Assembly (NCBI GenBank): GCA_031553315.1
Contig: JAVBLT010000007.1
Location: 1-64,000 of the forward strand
Direction of reading: 5' to 3'
DNA from: JAVBLT01 sp031553315
GTDB taxonomy: Bacteria > Verrucomicrobiota > Kiritimatiellia > RFP12 > DVOR01
Length of the DNA: 64,000 nucleotides
Part shown: positions 27,115 to 34,522 of the stretch, piece after piece
How the letters are laid out: each line of letters starts with the position of its first letter
Position numbering within the stretch: the stretch's first letter is position 1
The notes under the pieces: model-generated
The model's input: only the letters and a program-made list of their open reading frames with translations
Told to the model about the DNA's origin: nothing
Databases searched by the model: none
Translations under genes and position numbers: made by a program

Positions 27115-27836
27115 AGCGGTTTCTGGCGGCGATTGTCGACCTCTTTTACCCGCGCGACTGTTTTTTCTGCGATGCACCTGTCGACGCTCCGGGCCGGATG
27201 GTCTGCCCGCCGTGCAAACGGGGAATTTTGCCGCCGGGGCACGCCCGCTGCGCGATTTGCTCGGCGGAGCTGGCGCACGGGCTTTCCGGGGCGTTTATCT
27301 GCTCGGCGTGCTGTTCGGCTCCGCCGGCGTATGCGCGGGCGGTCGTGGGGGCAAAATTTTCGGGTTATGTGCGGGCGCTGCTGATCTATTTCAAATACCT
27401 TCACGGCTTCTGGCTTTGCCGCGATCTGGTCGATATTCTCGAGCCGGTCTGCCGCGCGGCGTTTGCAGAGGAGGCCATCGACCTGGTCGCGCCGGTGCCG
27501 ATGAGCCGGCGGAAGAAGAACAGGCGGGGCTACAATCAGGCGGCCTTGCTGGCGCGCGAGCTTGCGAACCGCCTCAACCTTCCCTGTTCGGAGCGCATCC
27601 TCGCCCGCGCCGATGCGCTCACTCAAACGCGCATGACCGCGGCCGAGCGCCGCCGCAACGCCCGGCGAAGCTTCTCGGTTCGCCGCTTTCCTGAAAAGCT
27701 GAAGGGCAAGACCATTCTGCTGGTCGATGATGTGATGACCACGGGGTCGACGTTTTCCACCTGCGCCCGCCTGCTCAAAAGGGCCGGAGCTGGGCGCGTG
27801 CTGGTCGCGGCCGTGGCGCGCACGCCGCATCGCTGA
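27111..27836 (+). CDS. comF: ComF-family phosphoribosyltransferase-like protein
   Basis: The 241-residue protein has N-terminal zinc-finger cysteines (CFFCDAP...CPPCK and CAICSAEL...CSACC) and a type I phosphoribosyltransferase domain. That domain has the PRPP loop ILLVDDVMTTGST near residue 200 and the family motif NRRGYNQAALLA. ComF proteins take part in DNA uptake in competent bacteria, and homologues occur widely without proven competence. The start is GTG at 27111, overlapping the upstream stop as GTGA, which gives translational coupling with the transporter gene. No other competence gene is nearby. Confidence 0.9.
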   Translation: MKRFLAAIVDLFYPRDCFFCDAPVDAPGRMVCPPCKRGILPPGHARCAICSAELAHGLSGAFICSACCSAPPAYARAVVGAKFSGYVRALLIYFKYLHGFWLCRDLVDILEPVCRAAFAEEAIDLVAPVPMSRRKKNRRGYNQAALLARELANRLNLPCSERILARADALTQTRMTAAERRRNARRSFSVRRFPEKLKGKTILLVDDVMTTGSTFSTCARLLKRAGAGRVLVAAVARTPHR

Positions 27837-27843
27837 GTTTTCA

Positions 27844-27884
27844 CGAGAGCAGGTTGAGCAGGTTAAGATTGAAACACGCTCTAG
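27844..27884. repeat. 41-bp remnant consisting of both ends of the MITE-like repeat
   Basis: On the plus strand CGAGAGCAGGTT (27844-27855) matches 11 of 12 bases of the left end CTAGAGCAGGTT. Reading back from 27884, CTAGAGCGTGTTTCAATC resembles the right end CTAGAGCATATTTCGATT. The internal part is gone. The right half supplies the TAG stop of nusB, and the left half begins 7 bases after the comF stop. Confidence 0.6.
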
Positions 27885-28378
27885 CGGCCTTTGTCTTTGC
27901 GCAGGCGGTCGAGGATGCCGTTGACGAAGCGGCCGGCATCGGTGTTGCTGAAGTATTTGGCCAGGTCGACCCCTTCGTTGATGACGACGGCGGCGGGGAC
28001 GTCGGGGCAATATTGCATTTCGTAGAAGGCCATGCGCAGCACGTTGCGCTCGATGGCGCCCAGGCGGTAGAGCGACCAGTTTTTGGAGTAGGCCTCGATT
28101 GCCTCGTCGATCTGCTTGCGGTAGGAGAGCGTGCCGCGCACAAGGTTTTCGGTGAAGGCGCGGATCGCGTTGGGGGCGAGGCGTTCGCCGGGGGTCTGGC
28201 TTTGCTCGGCGGCGCTCATGTCGTCCTCGCGCAGGCCGGCGTCTTCCTGGCGGCAGGTCCATTGCTGCTGCCAGAAGTCGCCGATCATTTTATCGAGGGC
28301 GATGCCTGGGTTGAGATCGGCCTGAACAATCATTTGGAGGGCCCATTCGCGGCCTTGTCTGCGGGTGATGGCGGCCAT
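27881..28378 (-). CDS. nusB: Transcription antitermination/ribosome biogenesis factor NusB
   Basis: The 165-residue all-helical protein matches NusB: RRQGREWALQMIVQAD at the start and LYRLGAIERNVLRMAFYEM with VVINEGVDLAKYFSNTDAGRFVNG in the second half. It binds boxA RNA with S10. An insertion rich in Glu and Gln (about residues 38-70) lengthens it slightly. ATG at 28378 has AAGGA upstream. The gene is last in the ribBA-ribH-nusB operon, a common pairing with ribH. Its TAG stop is part of a repeat end. Confidence 0.95.
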   Translation of the reverse strand: MAAITRRQGREWALQMIVQADLNPGIALDKMIGDFWQQQWTCRQEDAGLREDDMSAAEQSQTPGERLAPNAIRAFTENLVRGTLSYRKQIDEAIEAYSKNWSLYRLGAIERNVLRMAFYEMQYCPDVPAAVVINEGVDLAKYFSNTDAGRFVNGILDRLRKDKGR

Positions 28379-28389
28379 AACGGTTCCTT

Positions 28390-28863
28390 CTATTTCAAAA
28401 GCTTGCACACGGCGGCGGTTTCAATGGCGGAGAGGGTGACGTCCCACCCTTTGTTTCCGGCTTTGGTGCCGGAGCGTTCCACGGCCTGCTCGAGGGTGTT
28501 GGCGCACATCACGCCGTTGACCACGGGAATGCGGGCGCTCACGCCGAGGTCGGCCAGCGCGCGGGCCACGGTGGTGTTGATGAGCGAGGCGTGGTCGGTG
28601 CCGCCCTGAATCACGGCGCCGAGGGCGATGACGGCATCCTGGGTGCCTTTTTCAACCACGAGCGCGGCGGCGAGGGGGATTTCGTTGGCGCCGGGCACGC
28701 GAATCACGGTGATGTCGCCCTCCGCGCAGCCGTGGCGGACTGCGCAGTCGACGGCGCCCTTGAGGAGCTGCTCGGTGAAAAACGAGTTGAACCGGCTGAC
28801 GATGATGGTGAGCTTCATGCCGGTGGCGTTGAGCTGGCCGGTGAGTTCTTTATAGTGCGCCAT
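28390..28863 (-). CDS. ribH: 6,7-dimethyl-8-ribityllumazine synthase
   Basis: The 157-residue enzyme condenses 3,4-dihydroxybutanone phosphate with the ribitylamino-pyrimidine in riboflavin synthesis. Marks are SRFN, GANEIPLA, GAVIQGGTDH and NGVMCANTLEQAVERSG. The Gln-Gly-Gly of the second loop replaces the more usual Arg-Gly-x. GAAAGGA precedes the ATG. It lies 20 bases after ribBA and shares its FMN riboswitch. Confidence 0.97.
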   Translation of the reverse strand: MAHYKELTGQLNATGMKLTIIVSRFNSFFTEQLLKGAVDCAVRHGCAEGDITVIRVPGANEIPLAAALVVEKGTQDAVIALGAVIQGGTDHASLINTTVARALADLGVSARIPVVNGVMCANTLEQAVERSGTKAGNKGWDVTLSAIETAAVCKLLK

Positions 28864-28883
28864 AGCGGAATCCTTTCGTGGAA

Positions 28884-30113
28884 TTAAATCAGGTGGCCCA
28901 TGCGGGAGCGTTTGGTTTCGAGGTAAAAGCGGTTGAAATCGCCCGGCTCCGCCACAATCGGCACGCGCCCGGTGATTTCAAGGTCGTAGCCCGAGAGGCC
29001 GACGACTTTTCCGGGGTTGTTCGTGAGCAGGCGCAGGCGGTGAATGCCCAAATCGGCCAGGATCTGCGCGCCGGTGCCGTAATCGCGCAGATCCGGGGGG
29101 AAGCCGAGCTTCACGTTGGCCTCCACGGTGTCGAGCCCTTCCTCCTGGAGGCGGTAGGCGTGGAGCTTGTTGGCGAGGCCGATTCCGCGGCCTTCCTGGC
29201 GCATGTAGATCAGTGCGCCGCGCCCTTCCCGGGCGATCTGCGCGAGCGCCGCGTGAAGCTGCCAGCCGCAATCGCAGCGGGCGGAGGCAAACACATCGCC
29301 CGTGAGGCACTCGCTGTGCACGCGCACCAGCGGGGGCTCGCCGCGGGCCACGTCGCCCATGGTGAGGGCCAGGTGCTCGAGACCGTCGGTGAGGGAGCGG
29401 TACATTGTGAGCGTGAAGCGCCCGAACGCGGTGGGCATGTCGACGGTTTCGACTTTTTCGACGAGCTTTTCCGTGGCCTTGCGGTAACGGATCAGGTTCT
29501 CCACCGAGCAGATCTTCATGCCCCACTCCTTTGCGAGGCGGCACAGGTCGGGCAGGCGGGCCATCTCGCCGCTGGGGAGCATGACCTCGCAAATCACGCC
29601 GGCGGGGGCGAGCCCCGCGAGGCGCGCCAGATCCACGGCGGCCTCTGTGTGCCCCGCGCGGGTGAGCACGCCGCCTTCGCGCGCCTCAAGGGGGAAGACG
29701 TGGCCGGGCGAGACGATCTGTTCGGGGCGGGAATCGGGCGAAACGAGCAGTTGGATGGTTCTGGCGCGGTCGGCGGCCGAGATGCCGGTCGTCACGCCCG
29801 TTTCGCGCGAACCGTCGACGGAAAGCGTGAAGGCGGTGGCAAAGGTGTCGCCGCGGTTGATGCTCGGGGCGAGGGTCACGCCCATGCGTTGGAGAATCGG
29901 CCTGGCGCAGGGCGCGCAGAGAAGGCCGCGGGCGTGGGTGACCATGAAGTTGACGCTTTGGGGTGTGACGAAATCAGCGGCCATCACGAGGTCGCCTTCA
30001 TTTTCCCGGTTTGCGTCGTCCGTCACAATAATCATTTTTCCCTGGCGGATGTCGGCGATGCAGGCTTCGATCGAATCGAAAACGCGGGGAGCGGCTGTGT
30101 GTTCAGTGTTCAT
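28884..30113 (-). CDS. ribBA: Bifunctional 3,4-dihydroxy-2-butanone-4-phosphate synthase/GTP cyclohydrolase II
   Basis: The 409-residue fusion supplies both precursors of riboflavin. The first half has TDDANRENEGDLVMAAD and the THARGLLCAPC block of RibB. The second half has the RibA zinc site SARCDCGW and the active-site segment YMRQEGRGIGLANKL. I chose ATG at 30113, which has GGA seven bases upstream; ATG at 30119 and TTG at 30128 are alternatives. The transcript begins with an FMN riboswitch. ribD and ribE are not in the window. Confidence 0.96.
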   Translation of the reverse strand: MNTEHTAAPRVFDSIEACIADIRQGKMIIVTDDANRENEGDLVMAADFVTPQSVNFMVTHARGLLCAPCARPILQRMGVTLAPSINRGDTFATAFTLSVDGSRETGVTTGISAADRARTIQLLVSPDSRPEQIVSPGHVFPLEAREGGVLTRAGHTEAAVDLARLAGLAPAGVICEVMLPSGEMARLPDLCRLAKEWGMKICSVENLIRYRKATEKLVEKVETVDMPTAFGRFTLTMYRSLTDGLEHLALTMGDVARGEPPLVRVHSECLTGDVFASARCDCGWQLHAALAQIAREGRGALIYMRQEGRGIGLANKLHAYRLQEEGLDTVEANVKLGFPPDLRDYGTGAQILADLGIHRLRLLTNNPGKVVGLSGYDLEITGRVPIVAEPGDFNRFYLETKRSRMGHLI

Positions 30114-30130
30114 GGTCATTCCAATCAAAC

Positions 30131-30158
30131 AAAAACCCCGGCATAAAAAACCGGGGTC
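30131..30158 (-). terminator. Riboswitch-controlled intrinsic terminator
   Basis: On the minus strand CCCCGG and CCGGGG pair around a T-rich loop and are followed by TTTTTGTTT. The stretch CGGCAT just upstream can instead pair with ATGCCG in the terminator, giving a candidate antiterminator. This is the expression platform of the FMN riboswitch. Confidence 0.85.
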
Positions 30159-30171
30159 AATGCCGAGCGCT

Positions 30172-30299
30172 GTCCTCTTTCATCCGGACTTTACCGTCGG
30201 CCACGGAATTCCACCGTATCAGTGGCGCACACAGGCGCGCCAGTCGCGGGCTATACCGCCGGCTGGGAATCGGCTTTCGCCTCACCCGACCCCGAGAAC
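30172..30299 (-). promoter_or_regulatory. FMN riboswitch (RFN element)
   Basis: The conserved RFN segments appear in order on the minus strand: CGGGGTCGGGTGA, CCAGCCGGCGGT, AGCCCGCGA, GGAATTCCGTGGCCGACGGT (exactly the P5/P6 block) and AAGTCCGGATGAAAGA. GTTCTC at the 5' end pairs with GAGGAC at the 3' end to close P1. FMN binding should favour the terminator that follows and so switch off ribBA-ribH-nusB. Confidence 0.95.
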
Positions 30300-30340
30300 G
30301 CCTCATATGATACGCCAAACCACCCCGCCATGCAAGGATG

Positions 30341-30405
30341 TAAATTGGGCAATGAGCCGGGGCGGCCAAAAAAGGAACGACTCCATGCGCAAGCCGTCAA
30401 ACGAG
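30341..30405 (+). repeat. R2 repeat, copy a
   Basis: It aligns with 18146-18207 (see that entry). Here it ends exactly where the MITE-like repeat begins (ACGAG followed by CTAGAGC). It lies upstream of the riboswitch region and encodes nothing recognisable. Confidence 0.55.
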
Positions 30406-30570
30406 CTAGAGCAGGTTTCGAATGAGATTTCCGGATTTTGCGACGGTGAATTTTGGTTTTGACAAACGCTTGAGGTGAGCCGTAGCAACGCTACGGCGAT
30501 CTGAAAGGGTGAAGTTCAAAAACAAAAAGCACCGAGAAAAAGCGGAAAGATCAATCGAAATATGCTCTAG
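30406..30570 (+). repeat. MITE-like repeat, copy 3 (complete)
   Basis: This is the only copy with both ends inside the window. The left end CTAGAGCAGGTTTCGAATGA and the right end, read inward as CTAGAGCATATTTCGATTGA, agree at 17 of 20 positions, and similarity continues for about nine more bases. Both ends carry CTAG, either as part of the repeat or as a four-base target duplication. The 8-bp hairpin is at 30479-30497. Length is 165 bases. It has no coding capacity. Confidence 0.88.
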
Positions 30571-30622
30571 AGCATATATAAGGATGAAACTTCTCTTTTT
30601 CTCGGCGATTTTCCTTTTTGAA
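30567..30622 (-). repeat. Degenerate MITE-like copy 4, head to head with copy 3
   Basis: Read on the plus strand from the shared CTAG, this segment keeps CTAGAGCATAT, TTTTTCTCGG and TTTTTGAA at the same spacing as the reverse complement of copy 3, with substitutions between. It ends at the ppaC stop codon. The junction makes a palindrome, TATGCTCTAGAGCATA. Confidence 0.6.
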
Positions 30623-32293
30623 TTACACGCCGGCGCCGAGAAGGGCTTCCATCTGTTCCAGCAGGAGGGGAATGAGCTGCTTTTTGCGGGAGAGGATGCC
30701 GCGGCAGAGGAAGGTGTTTTCGCCGAGGCGGGGGAAGGCGATGCGGTCGATGAAGGGATCGTCGCCGGCGACGACGAGGACGGAGTTGAGCGCGGTGATG
30801 TCGGTCACCATCAGGGCGGCGAAGTAGAGCTTTTCCTGATGGCAGCGGAGCTGGAGCGCTTTGACGATCTCGGGGATCTTGTCGGTCAGTTCATCGATGG
30901 AGCCCGCCTCGACTTGGCTCACGGAGAAGGATTTTCCGCTGGCGGTGTAGGCCTTTACGTCGGTGCCGATCATCTCTTCGGCGGAGAGCTCGGAGAGGCG
31001 GCTGGCATGGGTGAAGATGTCTTTGCCGAGCGTTTCGAGGTCGATGTTGAGAATGCCGGAGAGGTACTCGGCCATGCGCCGGTCGATGTCGGTGGTGGTG
31101 GCGGAGCGCAGGGCGAGGGTGTCGGTGAGGATGCCGGAGAGGAGAATGCCGGCAATTTCGGGGGAGAGTGAGGCGCGCTGTTCCTGGTAGAGGCTGGCGA
31201 CCACGGTGGAGGTGGCGCCGACCACGCGGTTGATGAAGGTGATGGGGTTGCGGGTGGGGAAGTTGCCGAGGCGGTGATGGTCGATGATTTCGATCACGCG
31301 GAAGTGCTCAAGGCCTTCGACGGCCTGGGCGAGCTCGTTGTGGTCGACCATGATGATGTCGATATTGGGTTGTTTGATGAGGTCGCGTTCGCCGAAAATT
31401 CCGACCACGCGGTTGTCTTCATCGACCACGGCCACGCAGCGGGCGGGCGATTCGGCCACGTCGCGCCGCACTTCGCGCACGAGCGCGCGCGCCTGCACGG
31501 CGGCAATCTTTTCAGAGGCCATGTAGCTCACCGGCACGGTGTAGAGCATGAGGTAGATGGTGGAGACCACGTCGTAAGGCGAGAGCATCACGGAGATCCG
31601 GGCTTTTTCGGCGTCGGAGCGCAGCTTTTTGGAGAGGGTGGAGGCGCCGGTCAGCACAATGGCGCGAACGTTGCTTTTAATGCACAGCTCGATGATGTCT
31701 TCCCGGTCTTCCACAACCACGATGGCGCGCTCGGCGAGCTCAAGCTTGAGCACTTCTTCGAATGATGCGGTCGAGGCGCCGGCCACAAGGAGGCGCGATT
31801 TGATCACATCGCCTTCAGCGAAAGTGAGAAGCGGCTGGGCGTTGAGCGTGGAGAGGAGGAGGCGGATGCTGGTGGGAATGATGGCTTTGCGGTGCGGATC
31901 GGCCTTGCGGATGATGTTGCGGGCGAAGGTGTGATGGGTCAGGAGGCCTTTGTAATGGCCGGCGTCGTCGACGATCGGGAGCGCGGGCACGCTCTCGCGA
32001 TCCATCAGCTCAAGGGCTTCCCAAAGGGCGACGCCTTCTTTGACCGTGACGGCGGGGCCATCGAGAAAATGCTCCACCTTGGGGTTCATATCGGGGATGA
32101 ACTCAGGCACCGGCACGTTGAAACGCTTGAGAATGTATTCGGTTTGCGGGGTGATTTTTCCGGCTCGAACAGGCATGCAGCGCTTGAGCCCCTGCTGGCG
32201 TTTGAGCGCGGCATAGGCCACGGCGGAAACGATTGAATCGGTGTCGGGGTTGCGGTGCCCGAACACATAGGTTTTACGTTGTTTGCTTTCCAT
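30623..32293 (-). CDS. ppaC: Manganese-dependent inorganic pyrophosphatase with CBS and DRTGG domains
   Basis: The 556-residue family II enzyme hydrolyses pyrophosphate. GHRNPDTDS (residues 12-20) starts the DHH catalytic domain and IIDHHRLGNF carries the DHH motif. The C-terminal DHHA2 domain follows. Inserted between them are two CBS motifs split by a DRTGG-type domain (about residues 70-310). That is the layout of nucleotide-regulated pyrophosphatases, inhibited by AMP/ADP and activated by diadenosine polyphosphates in characterised members. The ribosome site is weak. It may set the direction of PPDK by controlling PPi. Its 3' end abuts a decayed repeat. Confidence 0.94.
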   Translation of the reverse strand: MESKQRKTYVFGHRNPDTDSIVSAVAYAALKRQQGLKRCMPVRAGKITPQTEYILKRFNVPVPEFIPDMNPKVEHFLDGPAVTVKEGVALWEALELMDRESVPALPIVDDAGHYKGLLTHHTFARNIIRKADPHRKAIIPTSIRLLLSTLNAQPLLTFAEGDVIKSRLLVAGASTASFEEVLKLELAERAIVVVEDREDIIELCIKSNVRAIVLTGASTLSKKLRSDAEKARISVMLSPYDVVSTIYLMLYTVPVSYMASEKIAAVQARALVREVRRDVAESPARCVAVVDEDNRVVGIFGERDLIKQPNIDIIMVDHNELAQAVEGLEHFRVIEIIDHHRLGNFPTRNPITFINRVVGATSTVVASLYQEQRASLSPEIAGILLSGILTDTLALRSATTTDIDRRMAEYLSGILNIDLETLGKDIFTHASRLSELSAEEMIGTDVKAYTASGKSFSVSQVEAGSIDELTDKIPEIVKALQLRCHQEKLYFAALMVTDITALNSVLVVAGDDPFIDRIAFPRLGENTFLCRGILSRKKQLIPLLLEQMEALLGAGV

Positions 32294-32315
32294 AATGACT
32301 CAACCTAAATATGAA

Positions 32316-32346
32316 AAGGCGCCCGGAATGTTTCCCGGCGCGCCTT
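32316..32346 (-). terminator. Probable terminator after the superoxide reductase gene
   Basis: AAGGCGC...GCGCCTT encloses a CCGGGAA/TTCCGGG inner stem and is followed by TTTTCAT on the minus strand, 20 bases after the stop. Confidence 0.6.
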
Positions 32347-32365
32347 GAATCGGACACGACCCGGA

Positions 32366-32752
32366 TTATTTCAACGCTTTTTCCGAAGCCCAGAGGCCGT
32401 GGATGTTGCAGCTCGAAGTGGCCACCAGCACGCCCGGCCCCTGCGGAATGAAGGAGACTTTGAGCGAAGGAATCGTGATCACGGGTCCCACGGCGGGCGG
32501 CGGCGCGGCGGTGTCGCCGTGGGAGCTGAATTCGCACCGGGCGACCTCAAACGAGACCTTGCTGCCTTCCGGGAGGAAATGAAGCGCAATCCACTGGATA
32601 TGGTGCGCGGGCGTGTTGGGGTGCGCAATCGCCTGACCCACCATCACCGAGACCTCAAAGGGCTCGCCGGGCACAACCTGATCGGCGCAGGTGATGACGG
32701 GCACATGTTTTTCACTTTTCCAATCAGCGGTTTGAACGTTTAAAGAGAGCAT
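32366..32752 (-). CDS. Superoxide reductase (neelaredoxin-type, class II desulfoferrodoxin)
   Basis: The 128-residue protein has only the catalytic iron domain and no N-terminal desulforedoxin Cys4 site. Ligands are readable: EKHVP (Glu14, His16), AHPNTPAHHIQWI with further histidines, and SCNIHGLW with the axial cysteine and last histidine. It reduces superoxide to hydrogen peroxide without making oxygen, a typical defence in anaerobes. ATG at 32752 has AAGGA eight bases upstream; a longer frame starts with unconserved residues. Rubredoxin, the usual electron donor, is not encoded nearby. Confidence 0.93.
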   Translation of the reverse strand: MLSLNVQTADWKSEKHVPVITCADQVVPGEPFEVSVMVGQAIAHPNTPAHHIQWIALHFLPEGSKVSFEVARCEFSSHGDTAAPPPAVGPVITIPSLKVSFIPQGPGVLVATSSCNIHGLWASEKALK

Positions 32753-32830
32753 ATCCACTTCCTTTCCTGATGATGCTTGCAGTATACGCCACCCCCACCC
32801 CGAAGGCAAGCCTATTCACGCGCCGTGCAT

Positions 32831-34522
32831 TCAGGCAAAGACAGTTTCCGCCTTCGGCGCTTCGGGCACAACGTAAAACCGGTAACGTTCGCTTTTGCCC
32901 GGGGCCGGGGTCAGTGTGAGGATCAGCTGCCACGTGAGGCCCTCCCGCTCTTCGCCGGGATCTTGGAAGGTAAAGCCGAGGCGGCAGTTTACGCCATCGC
33001 AGAAGATTCTGTTTTCGCTCTGTTCCTCTTCCCAAGCGACCGCATACTGGCTGTGGCGACCGCGCTTTTCCTGTTTTTTCGCCTCCAGGCGGATAACCGC
33101 GCTCTCCCCGGGCGCGCCGGGAAAGACGAAGCTCCCCGCCACAAAACCGCCCGCAGCCCGTTCAAACGCGACCTTCCGCCGCGGCCAGCCCCGCCACAGC
33201 CAGGCAAAACCGCCAATCATAAAACCAATCCCCGGCGCCATCGCCAGATTCAGCCACGCGGGAACGCCGCCGCCGTAGATCGCTTCGGGCGGGAATGCCG
33301 CCATGCGCGAAAGAATCCACGCAAAAAAAAGCGTGTCGGCAAGGCCGATCACCGTGAGCATTAAAGCCTGGGGCCGGTTGTCGATGCACGCCGCGCCGGT
33401 TTTCGCCGCCCGGTTTTCACGCCAAAAGAGCAAAACAAAATAAAAAAACAGCAGCACGCCGATCGTGGGAAAGGTGTAGACGAAGAGCGCCTGAAACGCA
33501 ATCATTTCGGGGCGCACCCAATTGAACAGCACCGCCTCGGAAGGGTCGGCGGGATTCACCCGGCACGTCAAACCCTTGCCCGCCTTTTGCGCGCGCTTCA
33601 TCAGCGCCGCCACGTCGCGGTGATAGGCGCCGACGTTGTCGGAAGCGTTGCTGCCGTCGATGGAATCACCGATGTATTCCTTCCCTTCGAAGGTGTAGCG
33701 GAATGTGCCCTGCACCCGGTAGGTCGTGGATTTGTTTTTGCCGGAAGAGCGCTGGCTTTTCACATTTTGGTCGATGATTTTCGCAGGCGCCTCCACCCAG
33801 GCCAGCCGTTTTTCAACGCCCGCGACCGTGTTCAGGCTGAGCCAGGCGAGAAACAGCCCTCCGGCCAGAAAGGGCAGCGGAAAAAGCAGCATCGCCCATT
33901 TACCTTTTATTTTCCGGCGGGTAACCCAAACGAAAAGCGAAATCAAAAAGAGAACCAGCGACGGCAGAATCACCCACGCCTTCGACAGCGATTCCCGCGC
34001 GGCACACACATCATCCGGCGTATTCGCCAGCGCCTGATAAATAAAGAGCGCATACCCCAGATGGAGGAGCGTAAGCCCCGTGAACCACGGCGCGATCCGC
34101 TTTCCCTGAAAGAGAAACACGCACACAAACCCAAAGAAAAATCCCGAAAAAGCCAGCATAAAGCTCAGGCCGATCAATACCTTTCCCACCGGCAGCGACC
34201 AGAACAGAACCGAGTCGGCCGGGTTCTGCGGGTTCACGCGGCAGACGAGCTTCAGGCCGCTTTGATTGCGCGCCCAGCGCGCCTTTTCGCCGGCCGCCTT
34301 TCCTTTGAAGGTCTTGCCTTGCGAAACATAGGTGTAGTGCAGGGCGTCGGCATCCTGATTGTTTTGCACCGGCGTGGCGGCGGCCGGCAACCACTGGGCA
34401 TAGCGCGCAGGTTCCGTGAAATCTTTCGCGATCATGAACATGAAAAAGCAGATGAACGCTCCGAAAATCACAAAGAAAACCGAAGGTCCTACGCGGCTTG
34501 TCCCAGGCGGGCTAACATGCAT
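32831..34522 (-). CDS. DUF3592-like membrane protein with two copies of the domain
   Basis: The 563-residue protein carries two soluble DUF3592-like modules, each ending in a CRVNP signature (KLVCRVNPQNPADSVLFWS and LTCRVNPADPSEAVLF), each after a membrane segment. About eight hydrophobic segments follow the pattern TM-module-TM bundle-module-TMs. A cytoplasmic or periplasmic tail with FCDGVNCRLGF and WQLILTL ends it. DUF3592 has no proven function. ATG at 34522 has AGAGG upstream and overlaps the preceding stop by 11 bases. It is a paralogue of the next two genes upstream, apparently a fusion or duplication product. Confidence 0.82.
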   Translation of the reverse strand: MHVSPPGTSRVGPSVFFVIFGAFICFFMFMIAKDFTEPARYAQWLPAAATPVQNNQDADALHYTYVSQGKTFKGKAAGEKARWARNQSGLKLVCRVNPQNPADSVLFWSLPVGKVLIGLSFMLAFSGFFFGFVCVFLFQGKRIAPWFTGLTLLHLGYALFIYQALANTPDDVCAARESLSKAWVILPSLVLFLISLFVWVTRRKIKGKWAMLLFPLPFLAGGLFLAWLSLNTVAGVEKRLAWVEAPAKIIDQNVKSQRSSGKNKSTTYRVQGTFRYTFEGKEYIGDSIDGSNASDNVGAYHRDVAALMKRAQKAGKGLTCRVNPADPSEAVLFNWVRPEMIAFQALFVYTFPTIGVLLFFYFVLLFWRENRAAKTGAACIDNRPQALMLTVIGLADTLFFAWILSRMAAFPPEAIYGGGVPAWLNLAMAPGIGFMIGGFAWLWRGWPRRKVAFERAAGGFVAGSFVFPGAPGESAVIRLEAKKQEKRGRHSQYAVAWEEEQSENRIFCDGVNCRLGFTFQDPGEEREGLTWQLILTLTPAPGKSERYRFYVVPEAPKAETVFA

